In this document: positions 5,090-5,959 of the stretch, piece by piece
How the letters are laid out: the number at the start of each line of letters is the position of its first letter
Numbering within the stretch: position 1 is the stretch's first letter
Source: Clostridiaceae bacterium
Lineage (GTDB): Bacteria; Bacillota; Clostridia; Saccharofermentanales; UBA5734
DNA length: 5,959 bases
NCBI GenBank assembly: GCA_012511525.1
Contig: JAAZFW010000190.1
Span: 1 to 5,959 of the forward strand
Direction of reading: 5' to 3'
The notes under the pieces: model-generated
Databases searched by the model: none
Seen by the model: only the letters and a program-made list of their open reading frames with translations
What the model was told of the DNA's origin: nothing
Position numbers and translations under genes: made by a program

Positions 5090-5959
5090 TCAGGCAAACA
5101 AGCCGGCGGCGTTCTTCCAGCAGACCCGCTCGACCAGGTTGGCCAGTGCTGACATATCCTGCGGATATTCGCCGTTTTCAACCCAGACGCCGAGCTGGTT
5201 GCAGAATATGCGCCGGAAATATTCATGGCGCGTGTACGACAGCAGGCTGCGCGAGTCTGTCGACATGCCGACAAAGTTGGCCAGTACGCCGGTTTGGCTG
5301 TACTGCTGCAGATGCAGCTGCATGCCGTCCTTTTGGTCGTGGAACCACCAGGCCGGCCCCTGGGTCACCCAGGCCGGTTCGCCGTCCTTGGCGAACGTGC
5401 TCCCGATCGTGCACAGGGTCATGTTGTCGTTGGCGTTGAGCGAATAGAGCAGCGTGCGGGGCAGGCCGTCCTGCGCCTGGCAGGCATTGAGCAGTTGGGC
5501 GAGCGGCTTGGCAATCGGCATGTCGGCGATCGCGTCGAAACCGGTATCCGCGCCCAGCTTGTCAAAGTAGCGGCTGCTGGTGTTGCGCAGCGCGCCGATA
5601 TGCAGCTGCATGGTCCAGCCGAGATCCTCGTAAATGGCCGCCAGATCGGTCAGGATGGCGAACTGGACCTGCGCCGCTTCATCAGGCTGCAAGACCTGTC
5701 CGGAAAGGCGCTTTTGGAACAGCCGGTCGGCGTCGGCCCGGCTAGCCGGCAGTTGGGGCATCGTGTCGAGCGCGTGGTCTGACAGGCGGCAGCCCTGGCG
5801 ATGGAACAGGTCCGCCCGCTGGCGCAGAGCGTCGGCCAGATCGTCCAGCGAACGGATTGGCGCGCGGTCCGGCGAAACGGCTTCCAGCTCGGCGATAATC
5901 TGCGGGTACGCGGGGTTGAGCAGGCGCAGGAAGCGGTCCGGGCGGCTGGCGGGAATGAC
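5090..5959 (-). CDS. uxaC: Uronate isomerase UxaC, N-terminus beyond the right edge
   Basis: UxaC converts D-glucuronate to D-fructuronate and D-galacturonate to D-tagaturonate, the first step of hexuronate breakdown in the cytoplasm. It has an amidohydrolase-type barrel. The window holds the last 289 residues in an open frame from 5959 to the TGA at 5090-5092. The full enzyme is about 470 residues, so roughly 180 N-terminal residues lie outside. Recognisable blocks in order are GCRLSDHALD (56-65 of the fragment), MQLHIGALRN (117-126), TGFDAIAD (139-146), WWFHDQKDGM (204-213), FVGMSTDSRSLLSYTRHEYF (229-248, with the conserved Asp 235), and WVENGEYP (259-266). The ATG at 5761 is internal and not a start, since conserved sequence continues upstream of it. 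Usual partners (uxaA/uxaB or uxuA/uxuB, kdgK, kdgA) would be sought to the right. The family's 'GMLTDSR' has Ser for Leu here, a minor change. Confidence 0.96.
   Translation of the reverse strand, partial: VIPASRPDRFLRLLNPAYPQIIAELEAVSPDRAPIRSLDDLADALRQRADLFHRQGCRLSDHALDTMPQLPASRADADRLFQKRLSGQVLQPDEAAQVQFAILTDLAAIYEDLGWTMQLHIGALRNTSSRYFDKLGADTGFDAIADMPIAKPLAQLLNACQAQDGLPRTLLYSLNANDNMTLCTIGSTFAKDGEPAWVTQGPAWWFHDQKDGMQLHLQQYSQTGVLANFVGMSTDSRSLLSYTRHEYFRRIFCNQLGVWVENGEYPQDMSALANLVERVCWKNAAGLFA

Noticed and set aside
4547..5536. Several GCGATCGC-like octamers in the MATE and uxaC genes
   Set aside because: They are few, fall in coding sequence and fit common alanine/isoleucine codons in a GC-rich gene. 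There is no array or spacing pattern.
5225..5782. 185-codon open frame on the plus strand
   Set aside because: It is antisense to uxaC, and its sequence is a mirror of conserved uxaC blocks.

Overview
The window reads as an ordinary chromosomal segment of a GC-rich member of the Bacillota (Firmicutes), probably a host-associated or fermentative anaerobe. Evidence for this is a Firmicutes-type pyrimidine-nucleoside phosphorylase next to phosphopentomutase, a DUF2975-type membrane protein, strong GGAGG-type ribosome binding sites, sigma-A-like promoters with perfect TATAAT boxes, and several GTG/TTG starts. The genus cannot be determined from the sequence alone. No rRNA, tRNA, CRISPR array, insertion sequence or phage gene was seen.

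Layout, left to right. (1) A DUF2975-like membrane protein gene on the minus strand runs off the left edge (1-436). It has a near-consensus promoter (489-517) and an AT-rich 25-bp imperfect palindrome upstream of it. (2) A small four-cysteine protein gene on the minus strand (649-861) forms a self-contained unit with its own extended -10 promoter (915-923) and intrinsic terminator (585-621). (3) A two-gene nucleoside-salvage operon on the minus strand reads pdp (2178-3482) then deoB (980-2161). It is driven by an extended -10 promoter (3520-3528) and followed by a strong hairpin (940-967). (4) A MATE-family efflux transporter gene lies on the plus strand (3699-5084), divergent from pdp. It has an extended -10 promoter, an operator-like inverted repeat and a stable 5' leader hairpin. 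(5) The C-terminal part of uxaC (uronate isomerase) lies on the minus strand (5090-5959), convergent with the MATE gene and only 5 nt from it, and runs off the right edge.

Pdp cleaves pyrimidine nucleosides with phosphate to free base and (deoxy)ribose-1-phosphate, and DeoB isomerises the sugar to the 5-phosphate. For deoxyribose the next enzyme would be DeoC aldolase, which is not in the window. UxaC starts hexuronate (glucuronate/galacturonate) breakdown. Together they suggest an organism that scavenges nucleosides and plant or mucus sugars. The MATE pump and the DUF2975 gene are not linked to these pathways by anything visible.

The coding regions belong to known families. The less ordinary material is regulatory: three promoters of the same TGnTATAAT type with no recognisable -35, inverted repeats placed over or near those promoters, a leader hairpin just before the MATE ribosome binding site, and the AT-rich palindrome before the DUF2975 gene. 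I did not find convincing evidence of a wholly new multi-gene system.
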